Shown: positions 1 through 7,541, numbered from the stretch's first letter. The stretch: 8,381 nucleotides of DNA from Bdellovibrio sp. ZAP7 (GCA_943324165.2 CALPKO020000039.1:1-8381), one strand, 5' to 3'. Program-made: numbers and translations. Notes: generated by a model not told the origin, from the letters alone.

Positions 1-1076
1 CCGCCCATGCTTTTCACGATAGGATGATTGCTTTCTGGAAAAATATTAGGTGAAAATTTCCAGTTAAAATCTTGAAATTGAGTAGCACTGCCTGGTTCAC
101 CAGTAGCTAATTTTATTGGTGTTCCGAGTTCATCTTTAATTAAATCTGGTGAAATTCTGAAACCATATTTAAAAAACATATCATTCAAATTCAAATCATT
201 TGGAAACGCCAAGGCAGTACCGTTTACGTTGTACAAACTATCCATTTCAATGTTTACTTGATCAATTAGCCAAAGTGTTTTTCCGCCACTTACTATATAT
301 TGGTCCAACACTTGCTTTTCTTCATCCGAGAATTTTTCTGTTGGTTTAGCAATAATCGCTAAATCATATTTTTTCAATGCTTGAAGACTTGCCATCGGAT
401 TGGAAGCCACAGAATCTAAAGTAAATGGTCCAATGTGGTAGCTTTCTCGAACTTGCATTAAAAATTTAGCTAAGAAGATATCTCTCAATTCGCCATTTCC
501 TTTAATTATTGCAATTTTTTTCTGTTTTTTGACAGTGATTTTATTAAAAGCATCAGCAAACGAATATTCCAAATGTTGCACAGAGCCAATTACCTTTTGC
601 TCTGTTGAAGCACCCATTAAATTTTTGAGCAAAGGAATATTGACTTCTTTGCCTTGGTAATTGGCAATTGCCCAAGGAAAAACCATCGATTGCGATTGCT
701 TCCCTTTTAAATCAACAGTTATATTTATCGGAGTTAGCCCTTTTTTGAATAAACCACGCACTTTAGTCATGTTGGCATCCTCTTCAATTGGATTTTCAAA
801 ATTCACAATAATATTTGAATTGTAAGCTTGAAATTCTTCGGTAATTTGACGTGTCTCCGACTGCAGTTTTTTGAATTCTGAAGGAAATTCTCCCGTTAAA
901 TATATGGTTATAAAAAGTGGCTCTTTGATGTTTTTTAAAATCGTTAAAGAAGTTTCCGAAAGCGTATAACGTTTGTCTTTTGTTAAATCAAAACGATGGA
1001 AAAAATAATTTCCAAAAACATTCAAAATCAATAAAAAACCTAGAGAAATAAGTAAACTTTTAATATTTTTTTTCAT
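1..1076 (-). CDS. gldG: GldG, gliding-motility ABC transporter auxiliary protein (partial, C-terminus beyond the window)
   Basis: I translated this frame by hand from the ATG at 1076-1074. It stays open for 358 codons to the left edge, so the C-terminal part is missing; family members are roughly 550 residues. One N-terminal membrane helix (about residues 5-22) is followed by the family's characteristic FDLTKDKRYTLSE (29-41). A long extracytoplasmic ABC_transp_aux-type domain follows, with a KKYDLAIIAKPTEKFS stretch starting near residue 234 and then a segment ending SGGKTLWLIDQV. In Flavobacterium johnsoniae, GldG works with the permease GldF and the ATPase GldA, and genetics tied the three to gliding; the transported substrate is unknown. 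The start is firm because the ATG shares one base with the gldF stop (TAATG), which suggests translational coupling. No gldA is visible here; in F. johnsoniae it lies elsewhere. Confidence 0.93.
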   Translation of the reverse strand, partial: MKKNIKSLLISLGFLLILNVFGNYFFHRFDLTKDKRYTLSETSLTILKNIKEPLFITIYLTGEFPSEFKKLQSETRQITEEFQAYNSNIIVNFENPIEEDANMTKVRGLFKKGLTPINITVDLKGKQSQSMVFPWAIANYQGKEVNIPLLKNLMGASTEQKVIGSVQHLEYSFADAFNKITVKKQKKIAIIKGNGELRDIFLAKFLMQVRESYHIGPFTLDSVASNPMASLQALKKYDLAIIAKPTEKFSDEEKQVLDQYIVSGGKTLWLIDQVNIEMDSLYNVNGTALAFPNDLNLNDMFFKYGFRISPDLIKDELGTPIKLATGEPGSATQFQDFNWKFSPNIFPESNHPIVKSMG

Positions 1077-1801
1077 TACAGTTTATAAGATTTTAGTTTG
1101 TAAACAGTAAAAGACAAAAACAGAAAAGTGACACTCACAAAATAGATAATATCGCGTGTATCAATAACTCCTCGCTCCATACTTTTGAAATGATTGTCCA
1201 TTCCGAAAGCCGAAATTATATTTTCAAAAGGTTTAAAAACTTGTGATAAGCCTTCAAATCCAAAATAGAAAATAAAACATAAAAACACCGAAAGTATAAA
1301 AGCTACAATCTGATTTTCAGATAATGTCGAAGTAAAAATACCGATGGAAGTATAACCTGAAATTAGAAACAAAAGCCCAAAATAGGAGCCCATTGTACTT
1401 CCTAAGTCAATATTTCCCTCGGGCATTCCTAAACTCGAAATTGCGTAAACATAAATTAAAGTTGGTATTATTGCAATGATAATCAATAACATTGCACCGA
1501 GAAATTTGCCATTTACGATTTGCCAAAGACTGATTGGTTTTGTAAGCAAAAGTTCTAAAGTGCCTTGTTTTTTTTCATCTGAAAAACTGCGCATGGTTAC
1601 GGCTGGAATCAAAAAAATCAAAATCCAAGGAGAAATTATAAAAAATGGGCTTAAATCCGCAAATCCTGAATTTAAAATGTTAAAATCACCTTCAAAAACC
1701 CAAAGAAATAATCCATTGATAATTAAGAAAATGGCAATTACCAAATAGCCAATTGGCGAACCAAAAAATGATTTAATCTCTCGAAAAAGTATTGCTTTCA
1801 T
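1076..1801 (-). CDS. gldF: GldF, gliding-motility ABC transporter permease
   Basis: This 241-residue ABC-2 type membrane permease is predicted to sit in the inner membrane as the channel-forming partner of GldG and the separately encoded ATPase GldA. I see six hydrophobic segments, at about residues 16-36, 52-69, 100-121, 138-158, 163-182 and 217-236. The cytoplasmic signature of ABC-2 permeases, SDEKKQGTLELLLTKP (74-89), lies between the second and third helices, where the ATPase is expected to dock. The N-terminus (FREIKSFFGSPIGYL) is typical of GldF, and the length fits the known protein. The gene ends in TAATG, overlapping the gldG start by one base, so the two are surely co-transcribed. 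It begins 52 bp after the ABM-family gene on the same strand, so it may belong to a longer operon. No Shine-Dalgarno is visible, which is usual in this phylum. Confidence 0.96.
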   Translation of the reverse strand: MKAILFREIKSFFGSPIGYLVIAIFLIINGLFLWVFEGDFNILNSGFADLSPFFIISPWILIFLIPAVTMRSFSDEKKQGTLELLLTKPISLWQIVNGKFLGAMLLIIIAIIPTLIYVYAISSLGMPEGNIDLGSTMGSYFGLLFLISGYTSIGIFTSTLSENQIVAFILSVFLCFIFYFGFEGLSQVFKPFENIISAFGMDNHFKSMERGVIDTRDIIYFVSVTFLFLSFTVYKLKSYKL

Positions 1802-1853
1802 ATTGATTGTAAAAAGAACTGCTTCAGCTGCAATGCTATTTTTTTTTATTTAT

Positions 1854-2150
1854 TTAATTTAAACGAACTACTGCATCAACACTCCAAGCTTCTGGCTTTT
1901 GATTGAACAATTTCTTTGTAAAAGTCCAAACTTCATCAAAAAGTGCAGAATTTCTATAATTTTCTAAATCTTGTTCCGTTTCCCAATGGCTGTAGGTAAA
2001 GAAAATATTTTTATTGTTTTTATCTTGGTACAAAGTTAGAAAACGATTTCCATGCGCATTTCTTATTTTTTCTTTGATTAAATCGAAATTTTCCAAAAAC
2101 TTTGGAACGTTCTCTTCATGAAAACTCATTTTTACAATTCGTGTAAACAT
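1854..2150 (-). CDS. ABM-superfamily small monooxygenase-like protein
   Basis: This 98-residue protein has the length and pattern of the antibiotic biosynthesis monooxygenase (ABM) family: a dimeric alpha/beta-barrel domain with an N-terminal beta strand (FTRIVKMSF), a long helix (about 12-31), a hairpin (FLTLYQ, IFFTYSHWE), a second helix around ENYRNSALFDEVWTF (63-77) and a final strand (AVVRLN). The SHWE(x)nL(x)nYRxSxLF core at 54-71 is the best family marker. Members range from quinol monooxygenases and heme-degrading enzymes to proteins with no known activity. I cannot assign a substrate, and I see no clear heme-binding signature. The family name does not imply antibiotic synthesis. It starts 9 bp after the miaE stop, so it is almost certainly co-transcribed with miaE. 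The ATG at 2150 gives a full domain; the next Met (residue 8) would remove the first strand. Confidence 0.8.
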   Translation of the reverse strand: MFTRIVKMSFHEENVPKFLENFDLIKEKIRNAHGNRFLTLYQDKNNKNIFFTYSHWETEQDLENYRNSALFDEVWTFTKKLFNQKPEAWSVDAVVRLN

Positions 2151-2159
2151 AATTTAATT

Positions 2160-2753
2160 TTAACCATGAATACTTTCACTTTTCCCATAATTGGCAATCA
2201 CCGAAGCTTCAAAATCAATCCATTCACGCCAACGTTTTTCGACATCAATACCATGACCGTATTTGCGAGCATAAGTAATAAAAGTGGTATAATGTCCAGC
2301 TTCACTTTCCATTAAAAGTCTATAAAACTTCGCCAATTCTTCGTCTTGTATATTCTCTGATAGCACTTTGAAACGTTCACAACTTCTTGCTTCAATCATG
2401 GCAGAAAACAGTAATCTTTCCACAAAACCCGAAACGCGACTACCGTTGTTGCTTTTTTTCATGTATTGTGCCAATTCACCAACATATTCATCTTTTCGTT
2501 CTCTTGCCAAAGTCAATCCACGCTTAATAATGATGTCGTGCACCATTTGAAAATGCTCGATTTCTTCTTTTGCCAAAGCTAACATATCAGCTACTAAATC
2601 AGGGTATTCTGAATTAATTGTAATAATTGTGATGGCGTTAGAAGCTGCTTTTTGTTCGCACCACGCATGATCTGAAAGAATTTCTTCTATATTTTTTTCA
2701 ACAATATTTACCCATCGGGGATCGGTTGGGAGTTGTAATCTTAGTACGGACAT
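2160..2753 (-). CDS. miaE: MiaE-type tRNA-(ms2i6A37) hydroxylase
   Basis: This is a 197-residue ferritin-like diiron protein matching tRNA-(2-methylthio-N6-isopentenyladenosine) hydroxylase. The enzyme uses O2 to hydroxylate the isopentenyl side chain of ms2i6A at position 37 of tRNAs that read U-starting codons. The ligand set expected for a four-helix diiron centre can be read directly: E33 (WCEQKA), E64/H67 (ExxH in EEIEHF), E121 (IEARSCERF) and E151/H154 (ExxH in ESEAGHY). The EARSCERF block and the LPTDPRW N-terminus are characteristic of MiaE. Activity depends on MiaA and MiaB, neither encoded here. The gene lies 98 bp downstream of glyA, across a spacer with a large inverted repeat, and 9 bp upstream of the ABM gene. 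I saw no good promoter in the spacer on the minus strand, so read-through from glyA is possible. Confidence 0.92.
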   Translation of the reverse strand: MSVLRLQLPTDPRWVNIVEKNIEEILSDHAWCEQKAASNAITIITINSEYPDLVADMLALAKEEIEHFQMVHDIIIKRGLTLARERKDEYVGELAQYMKKSNNGSRVSGFVERLLFSAMIEARSCERFKVLSENIQDEELAKFYRLLMESEAGHYTTFITYARKYGHGIDVEKRWREWIDFEASVIANYGKSESIHG

Positions 2754-2761
2754 TTTGAAAA

Positions 2762-2843
2762 GTTATTAGTTTAGCGGGTTATTAGTTTTGGGGTTTTGGG
2801 TTTTTGATTTACAACTAAATTTATAAACCAATAACCCAATAAC
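2762..2843 (-). repeat. Composite inverted repeat in the glyA-miaE spacer
   Basis: On the plus strand the left side has two copies of GTTATTAG (2762-2769 and 2779-2786), and the right side has a perfect tandem of CCAATAAC (2828-2835, 2836-2843). The arms 2776-2788 and 2825-2837 match over 12 of 13 positions. In the minus-strand RNA, the direction of glyA and miaE, the odd pair becomes a G-U wobble, giving a 13-bp stem. The outer copies (2843-2836 with 2769-2762) can extend it by about 8 bp past a 6-nt bulge. A small 5-bp stem (2807-2811 with 2816-2820) sits in the loop. No U-tract follows the stem, so this is not a standard terminator. It could be a processing or stability element, or one copy of a dispersed intergenic repeat. 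Confidence 0.65.
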
Positions 2844-2851
2844 CTTTTCCC

Positions 2852-4126
2852 TTAAAAAACAAACATTGCTCTATCGCCCATCATTTCGTTCACTTCGTCA
2901 GCAACTGCTTCAATAACAGCTTGATTAGTATGGTCAGACAAAACCCTGTCAATCAGTTCAACAATAGTTTCCATATCTGCTTCCAACAAACCACGAGTGG
3001 TAATTGCAGGAGTTCCAACTCTGATTCCAGAAGTTACAAATGGAGATTTATCATCAAAAGGAACCATGTTTTTATTCACAGTGATTTCTGCTTTCACCAA
3101 AGCGTTTTCGGCTTCTTTTCCGGTAATTCCTTTGTTTCTTAAATCAATCAACATCATGTGATTGTCCGTTCCGCCAGAAATTAGTTCATATCCTCTTTTC
3201 ATAAAAGCAGCCGCCATTGCTTTTGCATTTTTTTGAACTTGCATTGAATAGTGAAAAAATTCATCCGTCAAAGCTTCTCCAAATGCAACCGCTTTCGCCG
3301 CAATAATGTGCATTAACGGACCACCTTGATTACCCGGAAAAACTGCTAAATCTAACAAAGATGACATCATTCTGATCTCTCCTTTTGGGGTCTTTAATCC
3401 AAATGGATTTTCAAAATCTTTTCCCATCATAATTAAACCACCACGAGGTCCACGCAAAGTTTTGTGTGTTGTTGTAGTCACAATATGACAATGAGGCATT
3501 GGATCGTTCATCAAACCTTTAGCAATTAATCCCGAAGGATGAGAAATATCCGCCAAAAGTAATGCTCCAACAGAATCTGCAATTTTTCTAAAACGTTCAA
3601 AATCCATGTCGCGACAGTAAGCAGAAGCACCAGCAATAATCATTTTTGGCATTTCTCTAGTTGCAATTTCTTGAATTTTATCATAATCAAAACGACCGGT
3701 TTCTTTTTCTACACCATAAAATACTGGCGTGTATAAGCGACCAGAAAAATTTACAGGTGAACCGTGCGTTAAATGTCCGCCGTGCGATAAATCAAAACCA
3801 AGAATTTTGTCTCCCACTTGCAAACAGGCATGATAAACTGCTGTATTGGCTTGCGAACCCGAGTGTGGCTGAACATTTGCGTATCCAGCTCCAAACAATT
3901 CTTTTGCTCTATCGATAGCAATTTGTTCTACAATATCGACCACTTCGCAACCTCCATAGTACCTTCTTCCAGGATAACCCTCTGCATATTTGTTGGTCAG
4001 GCATGATCCTGCTGCTTCCATCACTTGGTCGCTAACAAAATTTTCTGATGCAATAAGTTCAATTCCGTGAATTTGTCTGTCTTGTTCTTCGAGAATTAGG
4101 TCGAAAATTAGTTTGTCGTGGTTCAT
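2852..4126 (-). CDS. glyA: Serine hydroxymethyltransferase
   Basis: GlyA is a cytoplasmic pyridoxal-phosphate enzyme that interconverts serine and glycine while loading one-carbon units onto tetrahydrofolate. The 424-residue sequence is full length. The PLP-binding lysine is K222 in [14 protein letters not shown] (217-230). Other family blocks are ASENF (26-30), [13 protein letters not shown] (47-59), QPHSGSQAN (86-94), the PLP-contacting [14 protein letters not shown] (191-204) and [14 protein letters not shown] (366-379), where R369 should bind the substrate carboxylate. The ISHPSG form differs slightly from the AHxAG of E. coli but keeps the Asp and His. The ATG at 4126 gives the expected N-terminus ([15 protein letters not shown]) and lies about 27 bp from a -7 promoter box. 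The gene is divergent from fahA across 110 bp. All key residues are present, so I expect an active enzyme. Confidence 0.98.
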   Translation of the reverse strand: MNHDKLIFDLILEEQDRQIHGIELIASENFVSDQVMEAAGSCLTNKYAEGYPGRRYYGGCEVVDIVEQIAIDRAKELFGAGYANVQPHSGSQANTAVYHACLQVGDKILGFDLSHGGHLTHGSPVNFSGRLYTPVFYGVEKETGRFDYDKIQEIATREMPKMIIAGASAYCRDMDFERFRKIADSVGALLLADISHPSGLIAKGLMNDPMPHCHIVTTTTHKTLRGPRGGLIMMGKDFENPFGLKTPKGEIRMMSSLLDLAVFPGNQGGPLMHIIAAKAVAFGEALTDEFFHYSMQVQKNAKAMAAAFMKRGYELISGGTDNHMMLIDLRNKGITGKEAENALVKAEITVNKNMVPFDDKSPFVTSGIRVGTPAITTRGLLEADMETIVELIDRVLSDHTNQAVIEAVADEVNEMMGDRAMFVF

Positions 4127-4152
4127 TTTATTCGATTTAATTTAAAACTGTC

Positions 4153-4182
4153 CAAAATTACGAAAATGGTTTGGTAAATAAA
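4153..4182 (-). promoter_or_regulatory. Candidate glyA promoter
   Basis: The minus strand carries TAATTTTG at 4160-4153, an exact match to the Bacteroidota -7 box TAnnTTTG. A TTTA lies at 4182-4179, an imperfect -33 box (consensus TTTG) with an 18-bp spacer. Transcription would start just upstream of glyA, leaving a leader of about 20 nt, too short for a riboswitch. It overlaps the fahA promoter by 13 bp. Confidence 0.6.
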
Positions 4183-4200
4183 CATATAATGATATATTTG
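4170..4200 (+). promoter_or_regulatory. Candidate fahA promoter, near-consensus Bacteroidota type
   Basis: TTTG at 4170-4173, a 19-bp spacer, and TATATTTG at 4193-4200 reproduce the Bacteroidota housekeeping promoter consensus (TTTG-N19-TAnnTTTG) exactly. The start site should fall near 4206, giving a leader of about 30 nt to the fahA ATG at 4237. The sequence match is direct; activity is inferred. Confidence 0.75.
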
Positions 4201-4236
4201 ATAACTGAATTTTCAACAAAATAATAAACTTATCAA

Positions 4237-5520
4237 ATGCCCATAACAGCTAATAATCCAAAACGAAAATCTTGGCTTGAAGTGCCTGAAAACAGCGATT
4301 TTCCTATACAAAATATTCCTTTTGGTGTTTTTCTAACCAAAGACGATGTGATAACAATTGGTACTCGAATTGGTGACTTCGCTATAGATTTAGGTGCTTT
4401 GCAGCAATTGAACTATTTTGAAGGTATCGAATTGACCGATGACATGTTTATGCAAGACACTTTGAACGACTTTATCTCTGATGGAAAAAAAACTTGGCGA
4501 TTGGTTAGAAATAGAATTGCCGAAATATTCGATGTTAAAAGCCAACAATTACAAAACAATGCTGAACATCGCGAAATTGTAGTTTTTAAAATGGAAGATG
4601 TCGAAATGCAACTTCCAGTTTTAATTGGAGATTACACCGATTTTTATTCTAGCAAAGAGCATGCAACCAATGTCGGAAAAATGTTCCGTGATCCTGAAAA
4701 TGCTTTGCTTCCGAACTGGTTGCATATACCTGTTGGTTATCACGGAAGAAGTTCTACAATTGTTCCATCTGGAATTCCTGTTCATCGACCGATGGGACAA
4801 ACTTTGCCAAATGGAGAAACTTCTCCAGTTTTTGGACCTTCAAGATTGATTGATTTTGAATTAGAAACAGCTTTTATTACGACAGATGCGAATGTAATGG
4901 GCGAGAACATTCCGGTTCATGAAGCAGAGGATTATATTTTCGGAATGGTTTTATTGAATGATTGGAGCGCTAGAGATATTCAAAAATGGGAATATGTGCC
5001 ATTGGGTCCATTTTTGGCTAAAAACTTTGCCTCGTCCATTTCGCCGTGGATAGTAACAATGGATGCCTTAGAACCTTTCCGAACAAAGGGACCGAAGCAA
5101 GATCCAACTCCACTGCCCTATTTGCAACAGAAAGGAAAACATACTTACGATATTAATTTAGAAGTAGCGATTTGCCCAGAAAATGGAGAAGAAAATATAG
5201 TTTCTAAAACGAATTTTAAGTACATGTATTGGTCAATGTGTCAACAATTGGCGCACCACACAAGCAATGGATGCCGAGTAAATTCGGGAGATATGATGGG
5301 ATCTGGAACTATATCTGGACCAACACCTGACAGTTTTGGTTCAATGTTAGAGTTAACATGGGGCGGAAAAAATCCTATTAAACTAACTGACGGAACAGAA
5401 AGAAAATTTATCAATGACAATGACACTGTTATTCTAAAAGGTTTTTGTCAAAATAATGAAGTAAGAATTGGTTTTGGCGAAGTTGCCAGTAAACTGTTAC
5501 CGCCGTTTGTGAGGAGCTAA
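4237..5520 (+). CDS. fahA: Fumarylacetoacetase
   Basis: This 427-residue fumarylacetoacetate hydrolase catalyses the last step of the homogentisate route of tyrosine breakdown: fumarylacetoacetate is split to fumarate and acetoacetate. It has the full-length architecture of the eukaryote-type enzyme, with a small N-terminal domain (about 1-120) and a C-terminal catalytic domain. By alignment from memory with the mouse enzyme, the metal and catalytic residues are all present: D135, Y137 and H142 in TDFYSSKEHATNVG; E208 and E210 in DFELETAF; D242 in NDWSARDIQ; and K262 in LAKNF. VGYHGRSSTIVPSG (166-179) is also a strong family block. The ATG is 36 bp after the -7 box. It is the only plus-strand gene here, with its own promoter and terminator, so it is probably monocistronic. 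The other homogentisate-pathway genes are not in the window. Confidence 0.98.
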   Translation: MPITANNPKRKSWLEVPENSDFPIQNIPFGVFLTKDDVITIGTRIGDFAIDLGALQQLNYFEGIELTDDMFMQDTLNDFISDGKKTWRLVRNRIAEIFDVKSQQLQNNAEHREIVVFKMEDVEMQLPVLIGDYTDFYSSKEHATNVGKMFRDPENALLPNWLHIPVGYHGRSSTIVPSGIPVHRPMGQTLPNGETSPVFGPSRLIDFELETAFITTDANVMGENIPVHEAEDYIFGMVLLNDWSARDIQKWEYVPLGPFLAKNFASSISPWIVTMDALEPFRTKGPKQDPTPLPYLQQKGKHTYDINLEVAICPENGEENIVSKTNFKYMYWSMCQQLAHHTSNGCRVNSGDMMGSGTISGPTPDSFGSMLELTWGGKNPIKLTDGTERKFINDNDTVILKGFCQNNEVRIGFGEVASKLLPPFVRS

Positions 5521-5535
5521 AATCTAATCAAACAA

Positions 5536-5588
5536 AATTAAAAAATTCTTCAAAAAAGTGTATAAAGCTATTCTGAAGATTTTTTTTT
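5536..5588. terminator. Bidirectional terminator between convergent fahA and mnmA
   Basis: TCTTCA at 5547-5552 pairs with TGAAGA at 5574-5579. An A-run precedes the left arm (5541-5545) and nine T's follow the right arm (5580-5588), so a stem with a 3' U-tract forms in transcripts of either strand. The A and T runs can also extend the stem past a one-base irregularity. The core is only 6 bp with a 21-nt loop, so efficiency is uncertain, but the position between two converging stop codons supports the call. Confidence 0.7.
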
Positions 5589-5613
5589 AAAAAAAATTAA
5601 TTTATATGGTGAT

Positions 5614-6801
5614 TTACGAGATTACTCCAGAACCAAGCAATTCATCATTTTCGTACCAAGCTACAAATTGTCCTTCCGTAATGGCAGATTGTTCCTCATC
5701 AAAAGTTACAAATAGACCTAGATTAGTTTGCGTTAAAGTTGCTTTTTGAAGTGGTTGACGGTACCTAATTCGTGCCAAGACCTCCATTTTTTGATTTTCT
5801 TGTAGTTTTAAATCTTCTCTAACCCAATGAATTTCTAATTGGTTAACCAACAACGATTTTCTAAATAAACCAGGATGTTCACTTCCCAAACCTACATAAA
5901 TAATATTGGATTCAACATCGGTAGCGATTATAAATAAGGGTTCTTTGGTTCCGCCTACATTCAAACCTTTACGTTGGCCAACGGTAAAATAGTGGGCGCC
6001 TTGGTGTTTACCCACAATTTTTCCCATTTCTGGTTTAAAATTTATTTTTTGTGAAATAGCAATTAAATTATCAAAATCATCTGATACAATCTCTCTTTTG
6101 TTATAAAAAACGGAATTGTTTTTATCAATTTCAATTATCAAACCTTCTTTAGGTTGCAATTTCTGTTGCAAAAAATCTGGTAATCTCACTTTTCCAATAA
6201 AACACAACCCTTGTGAATCTTTCTTCTCGGCTGTTACTAGCTCCATCGCTAAAGCAATCTCGCGTACTTCTGGTTTAGTTAATTCTCCAATTGGAAAAAG
6301 GGATTTAGACAATTGTTCTTGCGATAATTGACACAAAAAATACGATTGGTCCTTATTTCCATCAGCTCCCGCCAATAATTGATAAGTTGATTTTCCATTA
6401 ACTTCAATTTGACCTTTTCTGCAATAATGACCAGTGGCAACAAAATCTGCTCCTAGACTTATGGCAATTTTCATAAAAACATCAAATTTAATTTCGCGAT
6501 TGCACAAAACATCAGGGTTGGGAGTTCTTCCTTTTTCGTATTCGTTAAACATATAGTCAACGATTTTCTCTTTGTATTGTTCGCTTAAATCAACAGTTTG
6601 AAAAGGAATGCCAAGTTTTTCGGCAACTAAAAGTGCATCATTACTATCTTCTAACCACGGGCATTCATTTGAAATTGTAACAGAATCATCATGCCAGTTT
6701 TTCATAAAAAGACCTATGACTTCGTATCCTTGTTTTTGCAATAAATAAGCAGCAACACTTGAATCTACACCTCCAGAAAGCCCTACAACAACACGTTTCA
6801 T
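5614..6801 (-). CDS. mnmA: tRNA-specific 2-thiouridylase MnmA
   Basis: MnmA is a cytoplasmic enzyme that uses ATP to activate and thiolate U34 in tRNAs for Lys, Glu and Gln, the s2 part of mnm5s2U or its relatives. The 395-residue protein is full length. The PP-loop SGGVDSS (9-15) binds ATP. The two catalytic cysteines are C100 in TPNPDVLCN (93-101) and C200 in DSQGLCFIG (195-203). GHY (124-126) and KDQSYFL (150-156) are further family blocks, and the C-terminal beta-barrel region (from about 275, [13 protein letters not shown]) is intact. The persulfide donor is not encoded here. The start at 6801 places the PP-loop at the usual distance from the N-terminus. The gene lies 29 bp after the MORN-repeat gene, with a promoter-like box in that gap, so it may be read both from upstream and on its own. 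It converges on fahA. Confidence 0.97.
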   Translation of the reverse strand: MKRVVVGLSGGVDSSVAAYLLQKQGYEVIGLFMKNWHDDSVTISNECPWLEDSNDALLVAEKLGIPFQTVDLSEQYKEKIVDYMFNEYEKGRTPNPDVLCNREIKFDVFMKIAISLGADFVATGHYCRKGQIEVNGKSTYQLLAGADGNKDQSYFLCQLSQEQLSKSLFPIGELTKPEVREIALAMELVTAEKKDSQGLCFIGKVRLPDFLQQKLQPKEGLIIEIDKNNSVFYNKREIVSDDFDNLIAISQKINFKPEMGKIVGKHQGAHYFTVGQRKGLNVGGTKEPLFIIATDVESNIIYVGLGSEHPGLFRKSLLVNQLEIHWVREDLKLQENQKMEVLARIRYRQPLQKATLTQTNLGLFVTFDEEQSAITEGQFVAWYENDELLGSGVIS

Positions 6802-6816
6802 GTTTTCAAATTAAGG

Positions 6817-6826
6817 TGCAAAAATA
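6817..6826 (-). promoter_or_regulatory. Candidate mnmA promoter -7 box
   Basis: The minus strand reads TATTTTTGCA in the 29-bp gap between the MORN gene and mnmA, matching the Bacteroidota -7 box TAnnTTTG. No TTTG is present about 19 bp upstream, so only half of the promoter is supported. The identical decamer occurs twice upstream of the MORN gene, which strengthens the case. Confidence 0.4.
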
Positions 6827-6830
6827 CTAA

Positions 6831-7541
6831 TTAAATTTGCCTTTTTTTGGGTTTTGCAAGATATTTAACAATTGGTAAAACAAGCTCTTTTTTAAGTTTT
6901 CCGTTTTCATAAAATTGCCATTTTCCTTTTTTAACTCCATCGACAAACATTCCTTTAGAATTAATGTTTCCGTTGGGTTCTCTAAAAATTGCTAAACCGT
7001 CATATTGACCATTTTTAAAAAAGGCTTCTTCTAATACAACTCCTTTTTCAGTATAAATTTTAGAAAGACCATTTTTTTTACCGTTGGTATATTGTGTCTC
7101 TTCCGCTAAATTTCCGCTTTTGTAATATAATTTTTTAGTTCCCGAAAGTTTTCCATTTTCATATTTTTCAATCATTTTAATGTCTTTTGACGCTTCATGA
7201 TAATATTTCCACTCTCCTTCATTCAAACGATTGACAGTTTTTCCTTCGCTAACAATGTTTTTATTTTGATCATAAAAAATGGAGTAAGCTACTTTTCCAT
7301 TGTCAGAAAAAGTTCGTGTTGCAATTATTGATTTGACTTTTGTATCATCATAAAAATTGAAAGTTCCGATTTCTACTCCATGCTCAAAATTTCCTTCAAA
7401 TTTTGGTCTTTTAGATTCTTGAAAATAACCGCGCCAAAGTCCATTTTTTTTTCCGTTTTCATCAACTTGATTTATTTTTTCTTGCGATCTACAGAATGAA
7501 AAAGTGATTAGCAAAATAAAAAGTACAGCAAATTTGTTCAT
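6831..7541 (-). CDS. Exported MORN-repeat protein, YwqK-like (function unknown)
   Basis: This 236-residue protein has a Sec-type signal peptide (NKF, then a hydrophobic core at about 4-16), probably cut near SQ-E at residue 20. The Cys at 17 is preceded by F, which argues against a lipobox. The rest is a run of about seven MORN_2-type repeats with the pattern ENGKxxGxWxxY, at roughly 29-42, 50-64, 99-114, 126-140, 148-163, 175-188 and 199-213. The C-terminal tail is basic (AKPKKRQ). Such proteins are common in Flavobacteriia and are often labelled 'YwqK family antitoxin', but I see no toxin partner and no reason to call this a toxin-antitoxin gene. MORN_2 repeats usually fold as beta-hairpin solenoids. 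The location is probably periplasmic or surface. It lies upstream of mnmA on the same strand, so co-transcription is likely; a functional link is not evident. Confidence 0.85.
   Translation of the reverse strand: MNKFAVLFILLITFSFCRSQEKINQVDENGKKNGLWRGYFQESKRPKFEGNFEHGVEIGTFNFYDDTKVKSIIATRTFSDNGKVAYSIFYDQNKNIVSEGKTVNRLNEGEWKYYHEASKDIKMIEKYENGKLSGTKKLYYKSGNLAEETQYTNGKKNGLSKIYTEKGVVLEEAFFKNGQYDGLAIFREPNGNINSKGMFVDGVKKGKWQFYENGKLKKELVLPIVKYLAKPKKRQI

Noticed and set aside
2776..2800. G-rich, telomere-like stretch (GGG, GGGG, GGG) as a G-quadruplex
   Set aside because: Only three runs of three or more G occur close together, so an intramolecular three-layer quadruplex lacks a fourth run.
1476..4006. 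Plus-strand open frames of 60-90 codons antisense to gldF, miaE and glyA
   Set aside because: They lie wholly inside well-supported minus-strand genes, show no family pattern or signal peptide, and have the composition expected of shadow frames.
4127..4152. Glycine or other riboswitch in the glyA leader
   Set aside because: The predicted leader is only about 20 nt and AT-rich, too short for any known aptamer.
6831..7541. Antitoxin of a YwqK-type toxin-antitoxin pair
   Set aside because: The flanking genes are mnmA and yidC, no small toxin-like gene is adjacent, and the product carries a signal peptide.
7475..7541. Lipoprotein signal peptide in the MORN protein (Cys17)
   Set aside because: The residues before the Cys (F-S-F) do not fit a lipobox; cleavage by signal peptidase I near residue 20 fits better.
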